Source: Herpetosiphonaceae bacterium
GTDB lineage: Bacteria > Chloroflexota > Chloroflexia > Chloroflexales > Herpetosiphonaceae
Reading direction: 5' to 3'
Assembly: GCA_026003835.1 (NCBI GenBank)
Contig: BPHZ01000006.1
Coordinates: 124,001 to 188,000 of the forward strand
DNA: 64,000 nt
The translations under genes were made by a program, and so were the position numbers. Every line of letters begins with the position of its first letter. Position 1 is the first letter of the stretch. The notes under the pieces were generated by a model. It was not told the origin of the DNA. It searched no databases and saw only the letters and a program-made list of their open reading frames with translations. Shown here in pieces: positions 39,203-48,733 of the stretch.

Positions 39203-40531
39203 TGACTCCAGTCATTGAGTTCAACCATGTCTTCAAGCGCTTCGCCGTCCATCGCGACCGGCGCAACACGCTCCACGAGCGAGGTCACCGGCCTGTTTCG
39301 CCGTCGCCTGGAGAGCGATATCTTCTGGGCTCTGCAGGATGTGAGCTTCGCCATCCAGCGCGGCGAGACTGTAGGTCTGATCGGTCACAACGGCTCAGGG
39401 AAGAGCACAACCCTCAAGCTGGTGAGCCGTATCCTGCAACCGACCTCCGGCACAGTCTCGGTCAACGGTCGTGTCTCGGCACTGTTGGAGCTTGGCTCCG
39501 GCTTCCATCCCGACCTGACCGGCCGCGAGAACATCTACCTGAATGGATCACTGCTGGGCTACTCGCGCGCTGAAATGCGGCGTAAGATGGATGAGATCGT
39601 CGAGTTTGCCGAGATGGAGCAGTTCATCGATATGCCGGTCAAGCATTATTCCTCCGGCATGTATATGCGTCTCGGCTTTTCCATCGCCGTCAGCGTCGAT
39701 CCCGACATCCTGATCACCGACGAGGTGCTGGCCGTCGGCGACGAGATCTTTCAGCGCAAATGTCTCGACCGGATTTACAAGTTCAAACAGCAGGGCCGCA
39801 CGATCCTGTTTGTTTCTCACGCCTTGGGCCAGGTACAAAACCTGTGCAGCCGGGTTTTGTGGTTTGACCACGGCAGGCTGATGGAGGATGGCAACCCGGT
39901 CACAGTCATCGACGCATATCTGCAACAGATGAATCAGCTTGATCGCGAGCGGCTTGAACACGAGCGGCGCAATAGCGATGCTGCGGATGACACGGAGGCT
40001 CCCGCCGGCGAGGAGGCCCAGGCAGAGCAGGAGGATCCACAGCGCTGGGGCACCCGTGAGATCGAGATCGTCCGCGTTGAGCTGCTTGACGGCGCAGAGC
40101 AGCCACGCAAGATCTTTGAGACAGGCGAGACACTGATCATGCGCATGCACTACCGCGCCCGCCAGCGTGTCGAGCGGCCAGTCTTCGGCATGGGGATCCA
40201 CCACCGCAATGGACTGCACATCAGTGGCCCGAATACACGCTTCGCCGGCATGCAGATCGAGGCAGTTGAGGGCGAGGGCGTCGTCGATTACATGATCGAT
40301 CAGCTGCCGTTGCTGGATGGCGAGTATCTTTTTTCTGCCGCAGCCTACGACTGGACGATGAGCCACCCCTACGACCACCACGATCGCAAATACCCAGTTC
40401 GCGTTCACTCGACAACGATTCGCGAGCGTTTCGGCACGTTTTATATCCCCAGCAGGTGGCGCTGGGAGCCGCATGGGCGGGTAGATCACTCCTCGACAGT
40501 CGTCAGCGATCGACCTGCAGTTGACAGTTGA
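39202..40531 (+). CDS. wzt: ABC exporter ATPase Wzt with C-terminal glycan-binding domain (one frameshift)
   Basis: Reconstructed product of about 443 residues. Nucleotide-binding domain: Walker A GHNGSGKST (about 61), Q-loop region ALLELGSGFHPDLTGREN, signature YSSGMYMRLGFS (about 149), Walker B DPDILITDEVLAVGD and the switch His in VSHALGQ. A charged linker (AADDTEAPAGEEAQAEQED) leads to a C-terminal Wzt_C domain (about 285-430). In E. coli O9a that domain recognises the modified glycan end before export. The frame breaks at about 39275-39280 (one extra C). It pairs with the permease upstream. Confidence 0.9.
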
Positions 40532-40558
40532 CACAGGATCAATGGAGGTGTCTTCGCT

Positions 40559-41683
40559 GTGACTATCCCCTTCAATCCCTGCTGGGAGAGCGATCAACTC
40601 CTGGCAATGCCCTTCGATCAGTATCAGCGCTACCGGCTCACTGCTGAGTTGGTAGTGGCATTGAAGAAGGCTGCCGGAGCCGCTGAGGAACGCTGGCGGA
40701 TCCTTGATGTTGGCGGCTACTTTCGGAACATGCGGGGAGAGGATCGTCTTCCACTGACCGAGTTTCTCCTTGCCGATGAGGTGCAGGTGGTCGATATGGT
40801 CGATTTCGAGCACCCGCAGTACCTTAAAGCGAGCGGTACCGATCTCCCCTTTGAAGATCGGTCATTCGATGTTGTCGCCAGTTGCGATACACTTGAACAC
40901 ATCCCACGCGACTCCCGCTCCCGTTTCCTGCACGAGATTCGCCGTGTAGCGAGGCGCGCAGTGGTTTTAGCAGCTCCCCATGCCACACAGGGAGTTAGTA
41001 GGGCGGAGCGTGCCCTCGACGAGTACCTGCGCAGCTTTGGTATTGTCCACCAGATGCTCGACGAGCACCTCCGCTATGGCATCCCCGATCCGGATTGGGT
41101 CGATAGCTGGCTGAACGAGCAAGGCGCCAGCTTTGTAGCCTTCCCAAGCGGCTATCTCCCCCGCTGGCAGCTTATGATGCTACTCAAGCATCAGCTCATA
41201 GCACTCCCCAACACCCTTGAACTCCACGAGCGTCTCGATCAGACCTACAATCCCGCCTTTTACGCGCGCGATCAGCGCGGCCCAGGCTATCGCCGAGTCT
41301 ATTTAATCATGACCTCAGGCGAAGTACCCGCCGCAATCCATCCCTTTGTCGAACGCGCAAGCCGGCGGGAGCCGGAGGACGCCACGGCAGAGCTGATTGG
41401 TCTTGTCGCCGCGCCATTCATTCGGGCGCTGACACATCTCGGCCAGCTGCAAGAACGCTATAGTCAGCTTGCCGAGGCGCACGCCGCAATGGCGGCGACC
41501 TATCACCAGGCGGTTCACAACGCCGCCGTTCTGGAAGGCGAAAAGCGTGGGCTCCACGAGCAGCTTGAGCTGCTGCGCTGGCAGAATGAGATCCTGCAAG
41601 CACGGCTGTCCAACACCGGGCTACGCGGCGTCCTCAGCGGCATCCTCCAAAGGGGACGCCGGTTTCTGAGGCAGGGTAGGTAG
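40559..41683 (+). CDS. SAM methyltransferase with C-terminal coiled coil
   Basis: 374 residues; GTG start with GGAGGTG 8 bp upstream. Methyltransferase domain (about 20-200): RILDVGGYFRNMRG (motif I), VQVVDMVDFEHPQYL, and RSFDVVASCDTLEHIPRD. The C-terminal region (about 290-355, FIRALTHLGQLQERYSQLAE to LLRWQNEILQARL) is a long predicted coiled coil and ends in a basic tail. The arrangement of methyltransferase, coiled coil and a Wzt carrying a glycan-binding domain resembles the WbdD chain terminator of E. coli O9a, where the coiled coil sets chain length. The kinase domain of WbdD is absent. It lies 28 bp after wzt and is in the same operon. Confidence 0.8.
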   Translation: MTIPFNPCWESDQLLAMPFDQYQRYRLTAELVVALKKAAGAAEERWRILDVGGYFRNMRGEDRLPLTEFLLADEVQVVDMVDFEHPQYLKASGTDLPFEDRSFDVVASCDTLEHIPRDSRSRFLHEIRRVARRAVVLAAPHATQGVSRAERALDEYLRSFGIVHQMLDEHLRYGIPDPDWVDSWLNEQGASFVAFPSGYLPRWQLMMLLKHQLIALPNTLELHERLDQTYNPAFYARDQRGPGYRRVYLIMTSGEVPAAIHPFVERASRREPEDATAELIGLVAAPFIRALTHLGQLQERYSQLAEAHAAMAATYHQAVHNAAVLEGEKRGLHEQLELLRWQNEILQARLSNTGLRGVLSGILQRGRRFLRQGR

Positions 41684-42176
41684 CCCTGGATAATAGTCTG
41701 TGTCCTGTAGGCTCCACAGCGCCTAGAGCGTTGGGAGCCCATCGCTGTTGACCTCATCCGCGCATAAAATATGTTCACCTGCTCATCGCCAGATGCAGCT
41801 GATCATGCGCCTCTCCTGCCCCATCGCTACTACACATTGCCTCTGATCTGGGGCACTATCACCTTAACAGTAATCGAGGCGCTATAGCCGAGGCATCCAG
41901 TTGACGCCTTCACGTTGCTTCTCCTTAGACGCGCTGACCTATCGAGGCGCTCGCGATCCTACATGGGCGCAGCTTTATTGTGAGCACAGTTGTGACTATG
42001 GAATTCGTGTGGTCAGCACCACAAGCTAACAGTAAGCATTGCGATGGGTAACAGGCGCTTTACTGCGCCAGTTTTGAAGGGCTTTCCTCTGTCGCAGCGT
42101 AGTTGGCTGGATTTGAGTATAGCCATGACGGAAAAGGAGGAGGATGGTTGCAGACCCACAGGAACTGTACTACTCC
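41684..42176. other. 493-bp intergenic region left of the IS66-like element
   Basis: Nothing convincing: several short T/A-rich stretches, no long hairpin, no tRNA-like pattern, no open frame with family character. It may carry the operon terminator. Confidence 0.4.
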
Positions 42177-43710
42177 GGTATCACCTTAGTTTCATGAGCA
42201 AGCAGCCCGGATGGCTCTAATAGAGCGCTATGCTGCTGTTAACGTTGATCCAATAGCTGTCAGGTAGACTCTCCCTATGCCGATGGTTGAAACGTTTCCC
42301 GACAACTCACGCGCCGCACCACCTGCCGATCTCGTCGCCGAGAACGCGCAGCTGCGCGCTGACCTGGCGGTGGCGCAGGCGCAAATTGCCGCGCTGACGA
42401 CTGCGTTGGACGAGGCGCGGTCGCTGCTCGCCCAACTCCAGGCCCAGCAGCAGACCCTTCAGCGCGAACTCACCGATCTCAAACGGCGCCCCTTTGCTCG
42501 CCGCCATCCGCCGAGCCAGGATGCCGATCCCGTGGCCCGTCCGCGTGGTCGTCCACCCGGTCAGCCCGGCAGCAGTCGGGAGCGCCCCACCCGGGATTGA
42601 TCGCACCGAGCGCATTGCCGCTCCCGACACCTGTCCTGACTGTGGCACCGCCTGCACCGGCGATGGGGTCGAGCGCGATCGGATCATCGAAGATATCGAG
42701 ATCGTCCGACCGACGGTCATTACCCGCTTCATCATCGAGCGCGCCTGGTGTCGCCAGTGTCGCCGCTACCACGAGTCGTCCATCACCGCCGCCTTGCCGC
42801 ATCACCGCTTGGGCTGGCATGTGCTGCTCTTCGTGGTCTACCAAAAGGTCGCTATGGGCTTGAGCTATGGCAAGATTCAGCGTGAATTGCAGCGCTATTT
42901 CGGCTTGCGGGTGAGTCACGGCGAGTTGCCGGGGATGGTCGCCGAGGTTGCGCAGTTGTTTGGTCCGGCCTACGCACGTCTGATCGCGCTGATGCGCCAG
43001 CAACGCGCCATCCACAGTGACGAAACGAGCTGGAAGGTGGAGGGACGCCCCACTGGTTGTGGGTAGTCATCAACGACGCGGTGGCGCTCTACGTGATGAG
43101 CCGCAGTCGGGGGAGCCGGGTGCCGGCCGCACAGCTGGGCCGGACTTTGCCGGCACGATGATCAGCGATTTTTTCAGTGCCTACAGCCCGTTGGAGGTCG
43201 AGAAGGCCAAATACTGGGCACATGTGCTGGCGGAGAGCCAGCGGCTGACCAAGGGCAAACCGCCCGATGCCGAAGGACGGCGACTGCATGAGGCACTGCA
43301 TGGACTGTTCGTGGAGATGGGCTTGGCGTTGAAAGAGGCCGAGGCCGACCCCACCCGCCGGACGGCGCTGGCTGGGGAGACGCGGGAACGGCTGCTGGCG
43401 GTGGCGCAGCAGCCATGGCGGGATTGGGACGGCAAACGGTTGGCGGAACGGATCGTCAAGCATGTCGATGAACTGCTGGTGTGGCTGGTGAACCCAGACG
43501 TGGCGGCGACCAATAACGCCGCCGAGCGTGGGTTGCGCGGTGCGGTGGTGGCGCGCAAGACGTCGTTTGGCAGCCGCTCCAAATACGGTGCCCAGGCGTT
43601 TGTACGCATGCTGTCGATCATCACGACGATGGAGTTGCAAGGTCAAGATTTTTTTCACGACCGCCCATATGGCCCTCGTTGATGGTTGCTCACAAAGCTA
43701 AGGTGATACC
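42177..43710. mobile_element. IS66-like insertion sequence with 6-bp target duplication
   Basis: 1534 bp. Ends are GGTATCACCTTAGTTTCATGA (left) and the complement of GGTATCACCTTAGCTTTGTGA (right), 25-bp inverted repeats with three mismatches. TACTCC is present directly on both sides (42171-42176 and 43711-43716). IS66 elements usually duplicate 8 bp, so the 6 bp seen here is short. The intact repeats and duplication indicate a recent insertion. One transposase gene on the + strand, no separate orf1/orf2 accessory genes. Confidence 0.82.
42277..43682 (+). CDS. IS66-family transposase (three frameshifts)
   Basis: Reconstructed product of about 465 residues. N-terminal coiled coil or leucine-rich segment (AENAQLRADLAVAQAQI), the Arg-rich RPRGRPPGQPGSSRER, the IS66 zinc-finger (CPDCGTACTGD, then CRQCRRYH), and the DDE catalytic part HSDETSWKVEG, then after repair HWLWVVINDAVALYV, and GTMISDFFSAYSP, with NNAAERGLRGAVVARKTSFG carrying the final Glu region. 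Breaks occur near 42590 (extra base), 43049 (missing base in CCCC) and 43128 (missing base in GGG). Since the element is bounded by a fresh target duplication, the breaks are probably sequence errors. Confidence 0.8.
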
Positions 43711-44046
43711 TACTCCGATTGTTCAGCATCTAAGCGATGACTGATGGGGAATCGCGAGTAAAGCGAGATCGAATCGAATATCTCTCCGGAGATAAAAGAG
43801 TTTTATATACCGATCAGTGATTTCTGCCATTCATTTGGTTAAAAAACCAACCTAATGGGTAGTATATTACTCACAAAACAATTAATTTAAATAGCTTGCA
43901 ATGTATCGATGGTTGTGGTAACATCAGTAGTAATGAGTTGAAAAGACATGATGTAAAAAAACTAGACCGGCAAACCTCTCTTGACGAGCAACTGCCTGCT
44001 GAGGGATGATAGCCGGGATTGACCCCAGCAGGAAGGAGCAGCTGTG
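43711..44046. other. AT-rich intergenic stretch
   Basis: 336 bp, clearly more AT-rich than everything to its left. Contains TTGGTT-AAAA-AACCAA (43835-43850), a small hairpin. No gene. The composition matches the AT-rich islet that continues after the transposase remnant at 44613. Confidence 0.5.
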
Positions 44047-44612
44047 ATGCCGAAGCGGACCAATCGCACAGCGCCGACGCGCACCGAGGTGCTCACCTGG
44101 CAGCAGTATCGCACCCACCGCACGCTGTTGACCCTCGATGGAGTCATCCGGTTGGACCTACGCGCGTCCGCACCTGCTCGCCCACCTGCCCATCAGCGAG
44201 CGCAGCGTCACCAACTTGCTCGACCGTTATGACGAATTGGTCGCGCTGACCGTGCTGGACCCGCAGCGCCTGCAGGCCCTCACTGCGGCGACGGGCCGCG
44301 TCGTCTTGGCCCTGGATGGGATCCAGCCAGACGAGGGCCATGAAGTCTTGTGGGTGGTGCAGGACTGTCTCTCCGGTGAGATTCTGCTGGCACGCAGTTT
44401 GTTGTCGGCCACCACCGAGGATCTGGCGGCCTTGCTCCAGGAGGTGCGCGACGCGTTGCCCGTGCCAATTACCGGGGTTATCTCCGACGGGCAGCATCCC
44501 ATCCGCCGCGCCGTCGCTCGGGTGCTGCCGGATGTGCCGCACCAGTTGTGCCAATTTCACTATCTGCGTGAGGCGGCCAAGCCCGTCTTTGACGCCGACC
44601 GGCACGCCAAGT
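44047..44612 (+). pseudogene. transposase remnant, N-terminal part, 3' truncated
   Basis: Starts MPKRTNRTAPTRTEVLTWQQYRTH and continues, after a one-base shift near 44145, as GWTYARPHLLAHLPISERSV. A DDE-type catalytic core is visible: VVLALDGIQPDEGHEVLW (first Asp) and GVISDGQHPIRRAVA (second Asp) followed by PHQLCQFHYLREAAKPV. Homology stops abruptly at HAKL (about 44612), exactly where the DNA turns AT-rich, so the C-terminal part with the catalytic Glu is lost. The family is not identified with confidence; the D-G-Q...C.FH pattern is MULE/IS256-superfamily-like. Confidence 0.72.
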
Positions 44613-44716
44613 TAGTATTTAATTGCACTTCACTTCCTACAGACCAATACCATCATGATGTCCTCTTGCCAAATACAGCGATCATCTCTCTTATATTATA
44701 ACGGAGGAAACCAGCG

Positions 44717-46660
44717 ATGAAAGTTAATAATAGATCAATGTTAAGAGTCTTTAGCCTAGTAGTCTTTGTACTGTTTATAATGAGCTTGATTTCGATAGAT
44801 GATACTGCCGCTGTTACATCTAGTCGAGTAAAATTAGTAGGTATAGGATATGAAACTTGGTTTGATGATATATCAGATCCCTCTGATGATGGCGACCATG
44901 GTTATGGTTGGTCAATGATCTGGGACATTCCATCAGGTGGCATATACGATTCGAGTGATAGCGATGCAATTGTACGTCATGCGCAACAATTATATGGTGC
45001 TAACGTAGACTTCATTTTGATTGATTGGTCTAATAATATCACCTGTCAATATGACTGTCAGGCTGTTCGTCCTGATCTTTATTCAATCGAGGTTAACACG
45101 CAATCTATTTTCGATGCTTACAAAGGATTATCGGTAAAGCCAAAAATAGCAATTCTACTTGGCATTAATTCATTATCTGATGCAACTGATAAAACTGTGG
45201 AGGGAGGGACGTTAACCAAGCTACGAGCAAAATCGAATCAAGTATATGACTCGTATGCTGGTAATTCAGATTATCAAAAATTGTACCAGCAGTATGAAGG
45301 CAAACCTCTTTTGATCATTTATGCTGGTACACCGTCACTTGATCAAGATAGCACTCCGAATTGGGTTGACCAGGATAACAGGTTTACAGTACGTTGGATG
45401 AGCGGCTTTATAGAGAGTCAACCAAATTTGCTTGGGAATGATAGCCAAAATATAGCTGTTACTGACGACAGACAGGGGCGCAGAAGTAAGTTTGGGTATT
45501 GGAGCTGGTGGGATCGGCAGCCGGAGACATATACAATGTTTAATACACAGCTCCCAGAGGTTGTCACTGTTAGTGCTGCTTATCAAGGGCAAACAGGATG
45601 GGCAAGAGATATCGGTCGAGGCAGGGAGAACGGTCAAACATTCAAGGACTCATGGAATCGCGCTTATAACATCGATCCAAGAATAGTTATAGTTAACTCA
45701 TGGAATGAATGGATTAGAAATCAGAAACCTACAGCTGATACTACTGAACATATTGTCGGACAATGTCCCGATAATCTTTCTGATATAGAAGATCATAGCG
45801 AAGAAGTTTGTCCAGAGTATAGTAATGATATAGAACCCTCTATCAGTCTTGGGAGTTTTTATTTAGATCTTCTCACGACATATGTTAAAAAGTTCAAATC
45901 TCTACGTAGCGATTTGGCTTTATTTGATACATCAACTGGGGTGTGGAAATTCCGTAATGGACCTGACTATTATTATGAGACGCTATTCAATTGGGCACCA
46001 GCTACTGGTGAACATTATGAACCTATCACCGGAGATTTTAATAAAGACAACTATGGCGATATTGGTGTTCGTAACTCTATCACTGGTGAGTTCTTTTTTA
46101 GGTTAGGGCCATACTTTGATAATCAATCAATGTATAATTGGGGACCTGGAGCGGGAAGCCACTATAAGCCTTTTACTGGCGATTTTGATGGCGATGGCTA
46201 CTGGGATATTGGGCTCTACGATCATAGCATTGCTACATTCTATTTCAAATTGGGCCCTGATTATAATAACCAACGCACATATATCTGGCAGGGAGTAGAA
46301 GGAGGCAACCACCAGCCAATTACTGGCGATTTTAATGCCGATGGTTATTGGGACATCGGCCTACGAGCTACAACTGGTACCGATAGTGGCTTCTTCTACT
46401 TCAGGACGAATGATAAATATATCACTACCACCTCTATCACCTTCAGCAATCAGTCTAGCTACAACTGGAGTGCCGGGGCAGGCAGTCATTATAAGCCTTT
46501 TACTGGCGATTTTGATGGCGATGGCTACTGGGATATTGGGCTCTATAATCAAACCATCGGTACCTTCTATCTGAAGCACGGTCCATCATTCACGGACCAG
46601 GTCACACATACATGGCTTGTCGGCTCAAATTTTAGACCTGCAACAATAGATATCAGATAG
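44717..46660 (+). CDS. secreted GH71/GH99-like glycosidase with FG-GAP repeats
   Basis: 647 residues; ACGGAGG 9 bp before the ATG. Signal peptide about 1-32 (MLRVFSLVVFVLFIMSLISI). Residues about 35-390 look like a TIM-barrel glycosidase of the GH71/GH99 type: VDFILIDWSNN, FTVRWMSGFIESQPNLL, KFGYWSWWDRQPETY and RIVIVNSWNEW. The WNEW motif is characteristic of GH99-like enzymes (endo-alpha-mannosidase/mannanase). Residues about 400-647 hold five FG-GAP-like blades with calcium-binding TGDFDGDGYWDIGLY. Two blades are identical over 55 bp (46164-46218 and 46491-46545). AT-rich codon use unlike the high-GC flanks suggests horizontal transfer. Probably acts on extracellular mannan-like glycan. Confidence 0.75.
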   Translation: MKVNNRSMLRVFSLVVFVLFIMSLISIDDTAAVTSSRVKLVGIGYETWFDDISDPSDDGDHGYGWSMIWDIPSGGIYDSSDSDAIVRHAQQLYGANVDFILIDWSNNITCQYDCQAVRPDLYSIEVNTQSIFDAYKGLSVKPKIAILLGINSLSDATDKTVEGGTLTKLRAKSNQVYDSYAGNSDYQKLYQQYEGKPLLIIYAGTPSLDQDSTPNWVDQDNRFTVRWMSGFIESQPNLLGNDSQNIAVTDDRQGRRSKFGYWSWWDRQPETYTMFNTQLPEVVTVSAAYQGQTGWARDIGRGRENGQTFKDSWNRAYNIDPRIVIVNSWNEWIRNQKPTADTTEHIVGQCPDNLSDIEDHSEEVCPEYSNDIEPSISLGSFYLDLLTTYVKKFKSLRSDLALFDTSTGVWKFRNGPDYYYETLFNWAPATGEHYEPITGDFNKDNYGDIGVRNSITGEFFFRLGPYFDNQSMYNWGPGAGSHYKPFTGDFDGDGYWDIGLYDHSIATFYFKLGPDYNNQRTYIWQGVEGGNHQPITGDFNADGYWDIGLRATTGTDSGFFYFRTNDKYITTTSITFSNQSSYNWSAGAGSHYKPFTGDFDGDGYWDIGLYNQTIGTFYLKHGPSFTDQVTHTWLVGSNFRPATIDIR

Positions 46661-46685
46661 CCTCTAATCGATGATGTTGACTAGT

Positions 46686-46746
46686 AGTGGTATAGAATGA
46701 TCTAAAACTGATAGCTATTTTGCTTATTAGATCATTTTATACCACT
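46686..46746 (+). terminator. long hairpin between the two islet genes
   Basis: AGTGGTATAGAATGATCTAA pairs with TTAGATCATTTTATACCACT (19 of 20 positions) around a 21-base loop. It begins 26 bp after the upstream stop. It can serve as terminator, or it could be a small palindromic insertion. Confidence 0.5.
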
Positions 46747-46854
46747 ATGTAGCACATAAATTTCCCTAACACGCCATAAATGTCGAATCATTTAATCGTT
46801 TGAAGATACTAGCTAATAATACAATCCATTATTCAGAGTTATACAGGAGGGATC

Positions 46855-48525
46855 ATGATTCGCACTATCAGGCAAAAAATATTATTTAAAGGCAGCACTA
46901 TCTTCGTATTTTTACTACTACTCACCCTCATACCATTTGCTGGAACCCCTGTTACGCATGCTGCAACTCCGATTGGCAATCTTGATCATGCTGATGAGAC
47001 AGTTATCGCTGGATGGGCTAAAGACGCTGATTACAATGGCCCAATCATGATTCATATTTATATAAACGGTAAACTTTTTGACGATGCCCTGGCAAATAAT
47101 TGTCGTCCTGATGTTGGATGTCATGGATTTCATTATACTCATTCCAGTTTTGGTCCAGGGACATATGAGATAGTCGTCTATGCCATAGGTGTTGATGCCA
47201 GCGGAACCCCTGATGGTCAAAACTATGCAATTGCTGGATCTCCAAAATATGTTACAGTGTCTAGTAGCCCAGGTCACCCAATTGGCAACGTTGATTTTGT
47301 TGACAAAATAACTATAAAAGGATGGGCAAAAGATAATGACTATAGTGGTCCCATTCGTGTTCATATCTATATTGACGGCGTGCTCGTAGATGCAGTGCTT
47401 GCTAATAACTGCGATACGGATGTTGGATGCCATGGGTTCTATTATATCCACGAGCCGCTTGGTGTTGATAAACACGAGATCGCTGTATACGCTATTGGTG
47501 TAGATCAAAATGGTCAACCTAATGCTCAGAATCCACCTTTATCAAACTCTCCAGCAATGCTACTTAATCAATCTTGTAACGACCTTATTAGTGATGCACG
47601 AGAATGGTGCAATGGGAATCCTAATTATTGGAAACAGCGACAAAAAGATACAACAATGCTATTCAACGATTATATTTCCATTGGCATTAACAACTCTTAC
47701 GGTGGTATGATTACCCAACTATACAGCAACGATAGATCAAAGAATCTCATCCAAGAGCATGGTGGAGCCGCTGTCCAGCTGTCTATCTGGGGCTACAATG
47801 ATACTGTACCAAATCCTCCAAAGTGTCCTCATTGGTATGATAGCAATATCCCTTGGAATCCGATCCAGGCGATAGGTGCATATTGCAGCTGGGATACAAC
47901 AAGCAATGACGTTGATTACAAGACGTCTTTTAACGATGGAACAGGATGGAAGATTCGCCTAGATAATCCCAATAACTGGACTAAGAATACAGGAGGATTT
48001 CCTGGAACTAGCTTCACCCAAACAGTTATACTCAGGGATGTTTACGCGCAAATTTCCTACGTAATGGTGTTCACTGATAGTACTATCCCTCTCACAATCC
48101 ATGATCAGGAGATTCCTGCCTTCTTTACAGCCGGTGGTGTCGATGAAGTTTATTACTTTGCTAATGCGGAAGGTAAGGTTGTTTCACGCACGATCACATC
48201 ATCCATTCAGCAACTCAAGTTACAGGGAGCTTCAAACACTACGTCTGTTTACAATGAAGATACAGCGGCTGAAGGATGGTGGAGTATTTGTAATAGCGCA
48301 GGTACGCACTGTGTAACAATTGCAACATTTAGCCCATTGGCTGAATTTGTCAATATTAAAAAGACCTCAAACGGTGGTGCCTATACAACACCTATTGGGC
48401 GCTTTGAGGTTAAGCCTAGTACCCAGAGAGACGTGATACTTTATGTATTCCCATACCGATATAATAAGCTAATCAATGGAAAAACAATTCGGCAGCGCAT
48501 CCAGGAGCTTCGCTACGCGCAGTAA
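46855..48525 (+). CDS. secreted protein with two N-terminal tandem repeats, function unknown
   Basis: 556 residues with GGAGGGATC before ATG. Signal peptide about 1-37 (FLLLLTLIPFAGTPVTHAA). Two copies of a roughly 105-residue beta-type module follow (about 38-142 and 143-240). Each has PIGN(L/V)D, GWAKD.DY.GP..(V/I)HIYI.G, ALANNC..DVGCHGF, YAIGVD..G. The two Cys in NNC..DVGC could form a disulfide. Residues 245-556 form a separate domain with KDTTMLFNDYISIGINNSYGG and SYVMVFTDSTIPLTIHDQE; I do not recognise it. AT-rich like its neighbour. Probably an extracellular glycan-associated protein encoded with the glycosidase. Confidence 0.65.
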   Translation: MIRTIRQKILFKGSTIFVFLLLLTLIPFAGTPVTHAATPIGNLDHADETVIAGWAKDADYNGPIMIHIYINGKLFDDALANNCRPDVGCHGFHYTHSSFGPGTYEIVVYAIGVDASGTPDGQNYAIAGSPKYVTVSSSPGHPIGNVDFVDKITIKGWAKDNDYSGPIRVHIYIDGVLVDAVLANNCDTDVGCHGFYYIHEPLGVDKHEIAVYAIGVDQNGQPNAQNPPLSNSPAMLLNQSCNDLISDAREWCNGNPNYWKQRQKDTTMLFNDYISIGINNSYGGMITQLYSNDRSKNLIQEHGGAAVQLSIWGYNDTVPNPPKCPHWYDSNIPWNPIQAIGAYCSWDTTSNDVDYKTSFNDGTGWKIRLDNPNNWTKNTGGFPGTSFTQTVILRDVYAQISYVMVFTDSTIPLTIHDQEIPAFFTAGGVDEVYYFANAEGKVVSRTITSSIQQLKLQGASNTTSVYNEDTAAEGWWSICNSAGTHCVTIATFSPLAEFVNIKKTSNGGAYTTPIGRFEVKPSTQRDVILYVFPYRYNKLINGKTIRQRIQELRYAQ

Positions 48526-48610
48526 CTGGCCATATAGCTTCTACGTACCTGTCGAAAAGGAGCAGGTCTTTCTCCGATAAAAAGTTCAACCTTTGGTTTT
48601 GTAGTAATGC

Positions 48611-48640
48611 GAGCACGGGAGGTGAGATTCCCCCGTGCTC
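48611..48640. terminator. possible bidirectional terminator
   Basis: GAGCACGGG / CCCGTGCTC with a 12-base loop, between the converging islet gene and the FkbM methyltransferase. No T-run. Confidence 0.45.
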
Positions 48641-48733
48641 TGTACATCTAAGTAGTCTCAGCTGTATTGATCGTGCACAGTACGGCGCTGTAGGCCTCCA
48701 GGCTGGCTATCTCAGTTTTTAGGGTGATGGGGT

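Noticed and set aside
39548..40813. 421-residue - strand open frame opposite wzt and the methyltransferase
   Set aside because: Wzt Walker, signature and C-terminal motifs on the + strand are decisive; the antisense product lacks any domain-like pattern.
42277..43682. Decayed IS66 pseudogene
   Set aside because: Intact ends and a flanking duplication indicate recent insertion; its three breaks fit the sequence-error pattern seen in the whole window.
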